From Mucilaginibacter empetricola (GTDB lineage: Bacteria; Bacteroidota; Bacteroidia; Sphingobacteriales; Sphingobacteriaceae): 64,000 bases of DNA. The stretch lies in the NCBI RefSeq assembly GCF_024808665.1, contig NZ_JANUBZ010000003.1, positions 62,001 through 126,000 of the forward strand. Reading direction: 5' to 3'. Shown here piece by piece: positions 26,060 to 34,752 of the stretch; positions within the stretch are counted from its first letter, which is position 1; every line of letters starts with the position of its first letter. The translations under genes and the position numbers were made by a program. A model generated the notes under the pieces. The model saw nothing but the letters and a program-made list of their open reading frames with translations, had not been told where the DNA came from and did no database searches.

Positions 26060-28453
26060 ATGGAATCTCGGGATCAGAGTTTCGACCAGTCTTTTGATAA
26101 AGAAAAGGATTTTAATATAAAGAAATTTGTAGGTAACATCATTTCTCATTGGTATGTTTTTTTATTAAGCATCATAATTTGTTCGGTGCTTGCTGTCGCT
26201 TATATTCGCTATGGAACTCCTGGATATAAAATAAATAGTAAAATCACTATTGATGAAGATCCGTCAAGTTCTATTTTGGGCGGTAAGTCTGGAGGAGGTT
26301 CTATGATGGATTTTTCTGATCTTTTGGATTTGCCAAGCAACGCATACAATGAATTGGATATATTGGATTCGCGGTTGCTCATGGAAAATGTAGTTGAAAA
26401 TCTTCATTTAAATGTTACTATTTTTAGAAAGGGACGTTTAAATACGGTCGAAATTTTTGATGAGTCGCCATTTAACGTAAAAGTAGTTTCTAAGGTCGAC
26501 TCGATCGAAAAGCGAAATTACAGTGTTGAGATTGAGAATAATAAAGTACATCTATATGGAAGTAAAGACGATATAGATACCACTTTTAATTTCGGGCAAA
26601 CGGCTTATTTACCGCAATTTAATCTTGTTTTTACGAAGGTACCGGGCAAGCCAATCGAAGAAAGAGGATATAAACTGAGTGTTCAGTCGGTTGATGATAG
26701 GGTAGAGTCTCTCAGCAAAAATCTGGATGTTGATTTAACGGATAAGAAAAGTACAACTCTTGAACTAACTTTTAAATATCCGAACCCTAAAAAAGGCGAA
26801 GCAATACTGGAAAAATTGATGACGCTGTATTTAGATGAGAATCATCGGAATAAAATTGAAATAGCAGACAGTACATTAGCTTTTATTGATAACCGGATAG
26901 CAGTTGTAAACAAAGAGTTAACAGGAGTAGAAACAAACTTTCAGCAATTTAAACAGCAAAATCAAATTGCTGATATGGAAGCGCAGGGAGAGGCTTTGGT
27001 TGAAAATGTTTCAGATTATTATAATAAGTTAAATGAGCAGCAAATTCAATTGTCGCTTATAACCGATATTGAAAAAACAATAAGCGATCCTGCTAATAAA
27101 AGAATTATTCCAAGTACACTCACTGTTCAGGATCCGGTTTTTGCGGCTGCAATTGCAACCTATAATGGATTGTTAATAAACCGGGATAATTTAATGCTGT
27201 CTTATAAAGAATCTAACCCGGTAATACAAAATATTGATGAAGAACTGGCAAATGCACGGATTAGTTTATTAAAAAGCTTTGAGGGATATAAAAAGACCTT
27301 AATGGTTACCATAAAACAATTGGAAGCCAGAAACGCAACGTTAAGCCAAAGTGTAAAAAAAGTGCCAAAGCAAGAACGGATTTATCTTGATTATGCACGC
27401 CAGCAAGACCTTAAGCAGCAACTTTATTTGTATTTATTACAAAAGAAAGAGGAAACAGCTATTGAAAGAACTTCTACCCTGGCAACAGCAAGAATTATTG
27501 ACCCTGCTAAGGCCGACTATTTGCCTTATACTCCAAGTAAGCCAATATTCTTAATTTTAGGTTTAGTTATGGGGCTGTTTATACCCTGGAGCTTTTATTA
27601 TTTAAAAGATTTACTGAACATAAAAATTATCAATAAAGAAGATATTGACGGAATTACTAATATTCCAATATTGGGAGAGATTGGTAATAATGGAATATCA
27701 GAAACTTTGGTTGTTGTAAGTAGCTCACGCTCCGTAATATCAGAGCAATTTAGGGCGTTGCGTACAAATTTACAGTTCGTATTAAAAAGCGGTCAATCCA
27801 ATGTGATCATGATAACCTCAAGTATGAGCGGCGAAGGCAAATCTTTTATTAGTGCCAATTTGGGCGGCATATTGGCATTGGGCGGTAAAAAGGTTGTACT
27901 AATGGAGTTGGATTTACGTAAACCAAAACTATCGGTAAGTTTAGGCGCAACAACAGAGAATGGCTTTACCAATTATGTAGTTTCTGATACTTTAACAATT
28001 GAGAGCATTGTTAAGTCTACGTCGTTTTCTGAAAATTGTTTCCTTGTATCTTCGGGCCCTATACCCCCTAATCCGGCCGAAATTTTGATGAGCGATAAGG
28101 TTGATTTATTAATAAGTCACTTAAGAAAAACTTTTGACTATGTTATAATAGATTGTGCACCAATTGGATTAGTTTCTGATGCGCAGATTTTAGAAAAACA
28201 TGCAGATGTCTGTTTATATATCGTGCGTCAGGAGTATACTTATAAATCACAATTAAATATTGTTAGCGATCTGGTTGCCGGTGGAAAATTTAAACGGGCA
28301 TATTTGGTAGTTAACGATATTAAAACTAAAAAAGGTGGCTATTACGGTTATGGCTATGGCTATGGTTACGGCTATGGTTACGGTTATGGCTATGAAGAAA
28401 CTCCGCGTGTAAAGCAGGGTTTTTGGAAAAAACTATTTAAGAAAAGATCCTAA
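26060..28453 (+). CDS. polysaccharide co-polymerase / BY-type tyrosine autokinase (Wzc-like)
   Basis: The 797-residue protein has a Wzz domain with a first membrane helix near residues 32-50, a long periplasmic coiled-coil region (residues about 280-430), and a second helix near 495-515 (FLILGLVMGLFIPW). The cytoplasmic BY-kinase domain has Walker A SSMSGEGKSF near residues 588-596, Walker A' VVLMELDLRKPK, and Walker B YVIIDCAPIG. The C-terminal autophosphorylation tail is remarkable: YY followed by eight Gly-Tyr pairs (residues 761-778, ten tyrosines) and then a basic end. It sets chain length and gates export with the OPX protein. The matching tyrosine phosphatase is not in the window. Confidence 0.93.
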   Translation: MESRDQSFDQSFDKEKDFNIKKFVGNIISHWYVFLLSIIICSVLAVAYIRYGTPGYKINSKITIDEDPSSSILGGKSGGGSMMDFSDLLDLPSNAYNELDILDSRLLMENVVENLHLNVTIFRKGRLNTVEIFDESPFNVKVVSKVDSIEKRNYSVEIENNKVHLYGSKDDIDTTFNFGQTAYLPQFNLVFTKVPGKPIEERGYKLSVQSVDDRVESLSKNLDVDLTDKKSTTLELTFKYPNPKKGEAILEKLMTLYLDENHRNKIEIADSTLAFIDNRIAVVNKELTGVETNFQQFKQQNQIADMEAQGEALVENVSDYYNKLNEQQIQLSLITDIEKTISDPANKRIIPSTLTVQDPVFAAAIATYNGLLINRDNLMLSYKESNPVIQNIDEELANARISLLKSFEGYKKTLMVTIKQLEARNATLSQSVKKVPKQERIYLDYARQQDLKQQLYLYLLQKKEETAIERTSTLATARIIDPAKADYLPYTPSKPIFLILGLVMGLFIPWSFYYLKDLLNIKIINKEDIDGITNIPILGEIGNNGISETLVVVSSSRSVISEQFRALRTNLQFVLKSGQSNVIMITSSMSGEGKSFISANLGGILALGGKKVVLMELDLRKPKLSVSLGATTENGFTNYVVSDTLTIESIVKSTSFSENCFLVSSGPIPPNPAEILMSDKVDLLISHLRKTFDYVIIDCAPIGLVSDAQILEKHADVCLYIVRQEYTYKSQLNIVSDLVAGGKFKRAYLVVNDIKTKKGGYYGYGYGYGYGYGYGYGYEETPRVKQGFWKKLFKKRS
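28346..28393 (+). repeat. tandem 6-nt repeat encoding (Gly-Tyr)8 in the BY-kinase tail
   Basis: Eight consecutive GGY-TAY units (mixed ggttat, ggctat, ggttac) encode the tyrosine cluster. The unit is 6 nt, so gain or loss of copies changes the number of tyrosines without shifting the frame. Synonymous variation between units will slow slippage. Confidence 0.85.
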
Positions 28454-28507
28454 TTAAATATTACTGTTTTATAATTAACAGAAGTTAAATATTTAATATA
28501 TAATTAA

Positions 28508-29479
28508 ATGCCGTTGTTATGTAGTTTAATTATTCGTTCATATAATGAACAAAAGCATATACGCAGATTGCTGGAGGGTATAAAAAGGCAAACTATTTTT
28601 GAAAGCCTGGAAGTGATACTGGTAGATTCTGGTTCAGATGATGATACAGTTGTAATTGCACGAGAATACAATGTTAAAGTGATTAGCATAAAGCCCGACG
28701 AATTTTCTTTCGGGCGTGCCCTTAATCGAGGTTGCGCTGCGGCAAAGGGCGATTTTTTGCTTTTTGCAAGTGCCCATGTTTATCCTTTATATACTGATTG
28801 GGTTGAAAAGATTTTGCAACCCTTTAGTGACGATAAAGTGGCACTCAGCTATGGCAGACAAGTAGGCTGTGAAGTTTCAAAATATTCAGAACAGCAATCA
28901 TTTAACAATTGGTTTCCGGCGCATTCAAATTACGATCAGCCTATTTCTTTTTGCAATAACGCAAACTGTGCTATACGCAGAGAACTGTGGAAAGAGCAGC
29001 CTTATGACGAGACGCTGACGGGATTGGAGGATTTGGATTGGGCGTCAAAAATAAAGCTAAAAGGTTACAAAATTGCTTATGAAGCTTTGGCTCCTATTGT
29101 TCACGTTCACGAAGAAACACCAGCCCGCATTAAAAATAGATATAGAAGAGAAGCGCTTGCTTTAAAGATCATTTATCCGCAAGAACATTTTTCTTTTTTT
29201 AATTTTTTAAAACTAGCTATTGGCAATATAACTTCTGACAGCTTCCACGCAATTCACGACGGGATTTTTTTTAAAGAATTTATGTCAATTGTGAGTTTCA
29301 GATACATGCAATTTTGGGGTACATATTTGGGCTATCGGCAAAAAAACATCCCTAATGAAACCCTGAGGAAGCGGCTTTATTACCCGAACGACTTAAAAAG
29401 GAGCAAACGTAAAAAAGAAGAACAGACGCAGGTGGCCGGGTCTGGGGAGAAAATTGTTTACAGTGGATTTGAAGGGTGA
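28508..29479 (+). CDS. family 2 glycosyltransferase
   Basis: The 323-residue protein has the GT-A fold of GT2: N-terminal SLIIRSYNEQKHIRRLL, VILVDSGSDDDTV with the nucleotide-binding acidic residues, a GDFLLFASAHVYP segment in the DXD region, and the acceptor-side motif LTGLEDLDWASKIK. The serine-aspartate-serine-glycine pattern (VDSGSDD) is typical of rhamnosyltransferase-like GT2 enzymes. It lacks membrane helices and should act on the lipid-linked repeat unit at the inner face. Donor and linkage are not predictable. It stands between the export pair and the CMP-sugar cassette. Confidence 0.85.
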   Translation: MPLLCSLIIRSYNEQKHIRRLLEGIKRQTIFESLEVILVDSGSDDDTVVIAREYNVKVISIKPDEFSFGRALNRGCAAAKGDFLLFASAHVYPLYTDWVEKILQPFSDDKVALSYGRQVGCEVSKYSEQQSFNNWFPAHSNYDQPISFCNNANCAIRRELWKEQPYDETLTGLEDLDWASKIKLKGYKIAYEALAPIVHVHEETPARIKNRYRREALALKIIYPQEHFSFFNFLKLAIGNITSDSFHAIHDGIFFKEFMSIVSFRYMQFWGTYLGYRQKNIPNETLRKRLYYPNDLKRSKRKKEEQTQVAGSGEKIVYSGFEG

Positions 29480-29527
29480 AAGATACCATTCCGGCATTTA
29501 ATATGTTAAAAAGATACTATTCTAAAA

Positions 29528-30208
29528 ATGGACAAATATAAATTAGCTGCCTTAGTACCGATGCGTCATTCCAGCGAAAGGGTGCCAGGAAAAAATTACA
29601 GAGATTTTTCAGGCAAACCCCTATTTCATCATGTAGTGCAAACACTTTTGGATTGTAAGCTGATAGATAAGGTGATAATTGATACCGATAGTCCGATTGT
29701 AATGGATCAAGCACGTCAATTCTTTCCCGAAGTTATTGTTCTTGAAAGGCCCGAGCATCTAAGAGATGGGAGTATACCGATGAATGATGTTTTGCTTAAT
29801 AGCATTAATCAGGTACCTGCCGATTTTTATTTGCAAACCCACAGCACTAACCCCTTGTTAACGTCAAAAACAGTTACCGAAGGCATCGAAAAGTTTTTTA
29901 AGATTCAGCCGATGTATGATTCATTGTTTTCGGTAACCCGTAAACATGTGAGGTTTTGGGATGCTCTGGCAAGGCCGATAAATCACAATCAAAATATTTT
30001 ATTACGGACGCAGGATTTGCCGCCAATTTTTGAAGAAAACTCTTGCTTCTATATTTTTACCCAAGCCATATTAGAAAAAAAACATAACCGTATTGGCGAT
30101 CGGCCGTTTTTGTTTGAGATGCCCGAAGTAGAAGCTCAGGACATTGATGTTGAACTGAATTTTATAGTTGCCGAATTGTTGTATAAAAAGATAAATAATC
30201 TTTTATGA
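29528..30208 (+). CDS. acylneuraminate cytidylyltransferase-like CMP-sugar synthetase
   Basis: This 226-residue protein matches the CMP-NeuAc/CMP-Kdo synthetase family: the N-terminal nucleotide loop LVPMRHSSERVPGKN is a variant of the usual PARxGSKxIPxKN, followed by KVIIDTDSP, DFYLQTHSTNPLL and a C-terminal EAQDIDVELNFIVAE metal-binding segment typical of the family. It would join CMP to an acidic sugar or hydroxy acid. The stop overlaps the next gene by ATGA, so it is translationally coupled to the 2-hydroxyacid dehydrogenase. No sialic acid synthase (NeuB) or epimerase (NeuC) is in the window, so the substrate need not be a nonulosonate. Confidence 0.8.
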   Translation: MDKYKLAALVPMRHSSERVPGKNYRDFSGKPLFHHVVQTLLDCKLIDKVIIDTDSPIVMDQARQFFPEVIVLERPEHLRDGSIPMNDVLLNSINQVPADFYLQTHSTNPLLTSKTVTEGIEKFFKIQPMYDSLFSVTRKHVRFWDALARPINHNQNILLRTQDLPPIFEENSCFYIFTQAILEKKHNRIGDRPFLFEMPEVEAQDIDVELNFIVAELLYKKINNLL

Positions 30209-31140
30209 AGATATTAATTACCTGCCCTCCGATGTTAAGGGGCATTGAAGGCCTCAGACATTTTTTTGACGAAAAAGGAATTGAATTAGTTTTGCCCGAA
30301 GTTGTGCAGACTTTGACAGAGAAGGAATTGCTAAAATTAGTTCCTGAGGTAGACGGGTGGATAATAGGAGATGACCCTGCTACTGAAAAAGTATTTGAAG
30401 CAGGAGTAAAGGGTAAATTAAAGGCTGCCGTTAAATGGGGTGTTGGGGTTGATAATGTTGATTTTAAAGCCTGCGAAAAATTAGGCATACCAATTTCTAA
30501 TACGCCTGGAATGTTTGGAAATGAGGTTGCAGATTTGGCGTTGGCTTATTTTACAGGTATAGCGCGGGACAGCTATAGGATAGAAAGAGAAGTACGCAAT
30601 GGCAACTGGATAAAACCTTCTGGAATGTCTGTTACCGGCAAAACAGTGGCTCTTGTTGGGCTTGGTGATATAGGCCTGGCTACCGCCAGAAGACTTAGAG
30701 GATTTGGTGTTAAAATTAATGGCTATGATCCTTTCACCAAATTAAGTTCAACAGAAGCCGGCGTTGATGCCATTTATTCTTTTCCAAATGAATTGGAAAA
30801 AGCCGACTTTGTAATACTCACCTGTGCATTAACCGCATCCAGTTTTCATTTGATTAATGAAGATAGTATTGGTTTGATGAAAACGGGTGTATACATTATT
30901 AATGTTTCGCGGGGAGGGTTAATTGACGAAAATGCTTTAATTAAAGCGCTTGAATCAGGTAAGGTTGCTGCGGCAGGTTTAGATGTTTTTGAGCAGGAGC
31001 CTTTACCTATTGATAGCCCGCTCCGAAAATTTGAACAAAATATCTTCGGTACACACAATGGCTCAAATACTAAAGAAGCTGTAATACGTGCCAGTTTAAA
31101 GGCAATAGACTTACTATTTGGATATTTAAATGTAAAATGA
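30205..31140 (+). CDS. D-isomer-specific 2-hydroxyacid dehydrogenase (SerA-like)
   Basis: The 311-residue protein has both domains of the family: an N-terminal substrate domain (ITCPPMLRGIEGLRHFF), and the NAD-binding domain with VALVGLGDIGLATARRL, the Arg-containing IINVSRGGLIDENAL, and the Glu/His part (GLDVFEQEPLP, then FGTHNGSNT). The usual catalytic His region is present as GTHNGS. It reduces a 2-keto acid or oxidises a D-2-hydroxy acid. It overlaps the cytidylyltransferase before it and the SDR after it by ATGA, giving a tightly coupled three-gene cassette. It lacks ACT or ASB regulatory domains of true SerA, so serine synthesis is unlikely. Confidence 0.85.
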   Translation: MKILITCPPMLRGIEGLRHFFDEKGIELVLPEVVQTLTEKELLKLVPEVDGWIIGDDPATEKVFEAGVKGKLKAAVKWGVGVDNVDFKACEKLGIPISNTPGMFGNEVADLALAYFTGIARDSYRIEREVRNGNWIKPSGMSVTGKTVALVGLGDIGLATARRLRGFGVKINGYDPFTKLSSTEAGVDAIYSFPNELEKADFVILTCALTASSFHLINEDSIGLMKTGVYIINVSRGGLIDENALIKALESGKVAAAGLDVFEQEPLPIDSPLRKFEQNIFGTHNGSNTKEAVIRASLKAIDLLFGYLNVK

Positions 31141-31871
31141 AAAAAACAGTCTTAATAACAGGCGTTCTTGGTGGCATAGGCAGTCAGCTGGCCAAAACAT
31201 TTAAGGAAAAGGATTACAATGTAATAGGCCTGGATATTAAAGTGGCGGAGTCAGTCTGCTGTGATAAGTTTTTTAAGTTCGATCTTAACCAATATTGTAC
31301 AGATGCCGACTATAAAAACAAAATGGAGGCTTTATTTGATAAAGAGATACCTGAATTGTTTTTATTGATTAACAATGCCGCCGTGCAAATATTAAGCAGT
31401 TTAAATGAAGTTAAACTTAGCGACTGGAATCATACACTAAATGTCAATTTAACAGGGCCGTTATTTCTTAGTCAGTTTTTTGCTGAACGGCTTGAAAAAT
31501 CAAAGGGCTCAATTATAAATATTGCAAGCATTCATCAGCAACTTACCAAAAAGCGTTTCCTGGCATATGCCACGTCAAAAAGCGCATTGGTAGGTTTAAC
31601 AAAGGCGCTTTCTGTTGATCTTCAGGGCCGCATCCGGGTAAATTCAATTAGCCCGGCGGCAATTGATACACAAATGTTAAGAGATGGGTTTGACAACAAC
31701 GAAGCAAAAGTGCAGCTTTTAAATGAGATTCACCCAAGTCAGCGTATTGGAAAACCCCAGGAAGTATCCCGCTTAGCTTTATTGCTGGCCGAAGATCAAT
31801 TGGGATTCATTAATGGGGCAAACATAAATATTGATGGCGGTATAAGTAATGTATTAAAGGATTTGGATTAG
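31137..31871 (+). CDS. short-chain dehydrogenase/reductase
   Basis: The 244-residue protein is a classical SDR: VLITGVLGGIGSQLAKTF for cofactor binding, LLINNAAVQIL (NNAG-like), a catalytic Ser in INIASIHQQ, Tyr and Lys in AYATSKSAL, and a C-terminal GANINIDGGIS. It is coupled to the preceding dehydrogenase by ATGA at 31137-31140. It likely acts on the same metabolite as its two neighbours, either before or after CMP activation. SDRs sit in similar cassettes for modified nonulosonic acids (for example ptmA), which is a family analogy only. Confidence 0.85.
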   Translation: MKKTVLITGVLGGIGSQLAKTFKEKDYNVIGLDIKVAESVCCDKFFKFDLNQYCTDADYKNKMEALFDKEIPELFLLINNAAVQILSSLNEVKLSDWNHTLNVNLTGPLFLSQFFAERLEKSKGSIINIASIHQQLTKKRFLAYATSKSALVGLTKALSVDLQGRIRVNSISPAAIDTQMLRDGFDNNEAKVQLLNEIHPSQRIGKPQEVSRLALLLAEDQLGFINGANINIDGGISNVLKDLD

Positions 31872-31955
31872 TATTGATTTAAATATTCATCTATAAATTT
31901 TTGATAAATAAATTGAGCGACACAAAAATAAGTTAAACACAATTTGAAAGATACA

Positions 31956-33389
31956 ATGATTAAGCGGGCCTGGAATTCACCTACTTTAATGACCTGGCTA
32001 AGTTATTCAACTAAAGCACTTACGCTATTTGGAGTTTTACCTTTAATTTTAAAAAGGTTTTCTCCTGGGGATGTTGTGCTATGGTATCTTTTTTCTACCA
32101 TTATATCCTTACAAAGTCTTGCTGATTTCGGTTTTAGGCAAACCTTTTCCCGATTAATATCATATGCCTTTACAGGTGCAAAAAACATTGATGTATTTAC
32201 AAAAGATCAATCAGAAGATAAAGATCATTCGAATGAGCCGAATAAACCGCTGCTAAATAGTATTATTTCTTCAATGAAGTTTATTTATTTATGGCTGGCA
32301 CTTATAGCTTTTGTTGCGATGGGTTTATTAGGCTCATGGTCAATGGTTAAACCCATTGGCGAAGCCAGTAGCGTGGCCATGGCCTGGTATAGCTGGTTAA
32401 TAATATTATTGGTTTCATGTGTTAGTTTCTATGGCAAACTCTACATGAATTTTTTAGAAGGATTAAATAAAATTGCGGTAGTCAGACGAATTGAGACATT
32501 AACTTCTACCGGTAGTATTTGTTCAAGTATCGTTGTGCTTTTTGTGGCGCCGTCCTTATTAAACCTGGTGATAGTAAATCAATTTTGGGTATTGATCGTA
32601 ACATTAAGAGACTGGTATTTATGCAGAACTACAAACGATGGATTATACTTAAAAGTTTCAAAGAAACTTCCGTTTGACAGCGCTATTTTCAAAAAAATAT
32701 GGCACCCAGCGTGGAGGAGCGGTGTATCTGGCATTATGTCTGTAGGTTTAACAAACCTAACCGGAATTATTTATGCACAAATGGGCAGCACTGGTGCTGT
32801 AGCTTCGTATTTGCTGGCTTTAAGAATTATTAATCAGATAAAGGAAATATCAATGGCCCCCTTTTACAGCAAATTGCCCGTACTGGCTATGCTAAGGGTA
32901 AAAAAAGACATGCACTCATTAATCAGCGTTATAAGGCGGGGAATGCTCTTAAGTCATTTGATTTTTATTTTGGGATTTGTAATAGTTGGGCTGTCATCAA
33001 ATATTTTATTGCACTTAATACACAGTAAAGTTGAATTTGTTAGTCAGCTATTGTGGATATTATTAGGCTTTGCTTTTTTTGTTCAGCGTTATGGAGCAAT
33101 GCATATTCAGGTTTATATATCTACTAATCATATTATTTCGCATATAGCCGATGGCGTTTCGGGGGTTCTGTATATTGTATCAGGTCTTATATTGAGCAGA
33201 TATATAGGTGTTTATGCCATTCCGGTAAGCATGCTTATTGGCTACCTGGGCTTTTACGCCTGGTATGCAGCCAGGTATTCTTATCAATCCATAAACATTG
33301 GGTTTTGGAAATTAGAGAAGCAAACCTCTATGATTCCCCTCTTTATCGGATTGTTGTACATTGCCGTAGTGGCTTTTATTATAAAATAA
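31956..33389 (+). CDS. wzx: polysaccharide flippase (Wzx-type)
   Basis: I use the ATG (MIKRAWNSPTLMTW); a TTG four codons upstream is an alternative. The 477-residue product is polytopic with about 12 hydrophobic helices, for example IISLQSLADFG, LWLALIAFVAMGLLGSW, FLLGFVIVGLSS-like and FIGLLYIAVVAFII, and begins with a basic amphipathic stretch. Size, helix count and position next to a polymerase fit the MOP-superfamily O-unit flippases. It would move the lipid-linked repeat unit across the inner membrane. Sequence conservation in this family is low, so the call depends on topology and context. Confidence 0.75.
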   Translation: MIKRAWNSPTLMTWLSYSTKALTLFGVLPLILKRFSPGDVVLWYLFSTIISLQSLADFGFRQTFSRLISYAFTGAKNIDVFTKDQSEDKDHSNEPNKPLLNSIISSMKFIYLWLALIAFVAMGLLGSWSMVKPIGEASSVAMAWYSWLIILLVSCVSFYGKLYMNFLEGLNKIAVVRRIETLTSTGSICSSIVVLFVAPSLLNLVIVNQFWVLIVTLRDWYLCRTTNDGLYLKVSKKLPFDSAIFKKIWHPAWRSGVSGIMSVGLTNLTGIIYAQMGSTGAVASYLLALRIINQIKEISMAPFYSKLPVLAMLRVKKDMHSLISVIRRGMLLSHLIFILGFVIVGLSSNILLHLIHSKVEFVSQLLWILLGFAFFVQRYGAMHIQVYISTNHIISHIADGVSGVLYIVSGLILSRYIGVYAIPVSMLIGYLGFYAWYAARYSYQSINIGFWKLEKQTSMIPLFIGLLYIAVVAFIIK

Positions 33390-33399
33390 ATTCAATTAA

Positions 33400-34752
33400 A
33401 TGGATATATCAAAGGCCTTAATTCTTTTATTTGTTTTTATTACAGTCATTCAGATCAATGTATCGAATAAAGTCTTGATGATTTATTCGAGCATATTACT
33501 CGCCGTGGCTTTTTACCTGGATGCAATTTTCGAACAGAATTTTATTCTTGAAATCAGTACTTTTTTTGAATTGGTTTCAATAGCCGTTATACTTGGCTTA
33601 ATAGTAAAAAAATCAAAAATTAACTACGTAAGAAGCGGTAACCTCTACATATATTATTTTCTTTTTATAGCAATTCAGGTAATACATTTAATATTTGATA
33701 CAACCAGTTCTAACTCTCTTACATCAAAGGCCGAAATATTAATCGCCGTAAATCCATGGGGATTGGTTACATCTTTTATTTTGATTTTCAGCTTTAACTC
33801 AAGAAGTTACTGGAACTATACCAATACCCGTAAATTTATTTACCTTATCATAGCAGCGAATTTTCTTTTGTTTGTTTTAATCCTGGCTGTTCAATTAAAA
33901 ATTATAATCGGTAATACAAGTAAACTGCAGGAAGATTTGGGAGGTGTTGGACTTAAAAACACATCTACCAATGAAACGGCACTATTAGCGCTGACTTATT
34001 TAGGTTTTCTTTTCTATTATCTCATAAATGTAAGCCGAAGCAATTTATTTATGGTAATTGCTATTATCATAAATATAGTATTCGGTATTTATGTTGTTGT
34101 AATGAGCCGAAGCAGATTAGGTTTGGCGGGTTTGATAGTAATATTAGCAGGTTATTTTATGGTGAAGTTAAAACGAAATCCAGTTTTGACTTTATTTCTT
34201 ACAGTCATCGTTATGATTCTTGTTTCTCCGCTGTTTTTGATTATTGGCGACATGATTCATAAAAGGGTGCAAAACGACTCCGTAGAGGTTGGATTTTCTA
34301 CTTATTCTGATAATTTGGGATTTACTCTGTCAGGAAGAACCCTGGTTTGGGAAGCATATATTTCTGAGTTTTTTGTGGTGCTCAAAAAAAATCCTATTGG
34401 TTTATTTATAGGAGATGGTTTTGGGAATTTGCAGCTGATGTACAAGCGATCCTTTTTGTCAGATATTAGTTTCATTATGGAAAAGGTTACCTATTTTCCG
34501 CTGCATAGTGATTGGGTACTTACGTTTATAACCTCGGGCATTATCGGTCTTTTTATTTATATAAAACACTTAGTAAACATTGCAATTGATGTATTAAAGA
34601 AGCCTCAATTTTTGGTTTTTGTTTTTGCCTGGATATTATTTTCTTTTAGTGCTGTTGATATGCTGAGTTATTCTCCTTTGTCATCGTTATTAATAGGACT
34701 GGGAATTGCTCAAAAGCAAAAAATTAATATAAAAACATATGGAAAGAGTTAA
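33400..34752 (+). CDS. wzy: O-antigen/EPS polymerase (Wzy-type)
   Basis: This 450-residue membrane protein has about 10-12 hydrophobic helices and a large periplasmic loop in the second half (residues about 300-370, with GFTLSGRTLVWEAYI and a GDGFGNLQLMYKRSF segment). The motif VVMSRSRLGLAGLIVIL is typical of the Wzy_C/O-antigen ligase family, as is LHSDWVLTFITSGIIGLF. It would polymerise the flipped repeat units in the periplasm. It begins 10 nt after the flippase gene, and its last 14 nt overlap the next gene. Polymerase versus ligase cannot be decided by sequence alone. Confidence 0.75.
   Translation: MDISKALILLFVFITVIQINVSNKVLMIYSSILLAVAFYLDAIFEQNFILEISTFFELVSIAVILGLIVKKSKINYVRSGNLYIYYFLFIAIQVIHLIFDTTSSNSLTSKAEILIAVNPWGLVTSFILIFSFNSRSYWNYTNTRKFIYLIIAANFLLFVLILAVQLKIIIGNTSKLQEDLGGVGLKNTSTNETALLALTYLGFLFYYLINVSRSNLFMVIAIIINIVFGIYVVVMSRSRLGLAGLIVILAGYFMVKLKRNPVLTLFLTVIVMILVSPLFLIIGDMIHKRVQNDSVEVGFSTYSDNLGFTLSGRTLVWEAYISEFFVVLKKNPIGLFIGDGFGNLQLMYKRSFLSDISFIMEKVTYFPLHSDWVLTFITSGIIGLFIYIKHLVNIAIDVLKKPQFLVFVFAWILFSFSAVDMLSYSPLSSLLIGLGIAQKQKINIKTYGKS

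Noticed and set aside
28334..28396. Tandem short repeats considered as a CRISPR-like array
   Set aside because: They are 6-nt codon repeats inside the BY-kinase reading frame, without spacers.
29528..30208. Evidence for sialic acid synthesis
   Set aside because: The CMP-sugar synthetase-like gene alone does not show it; no neuB, neuC or nan genes are seen in the window.
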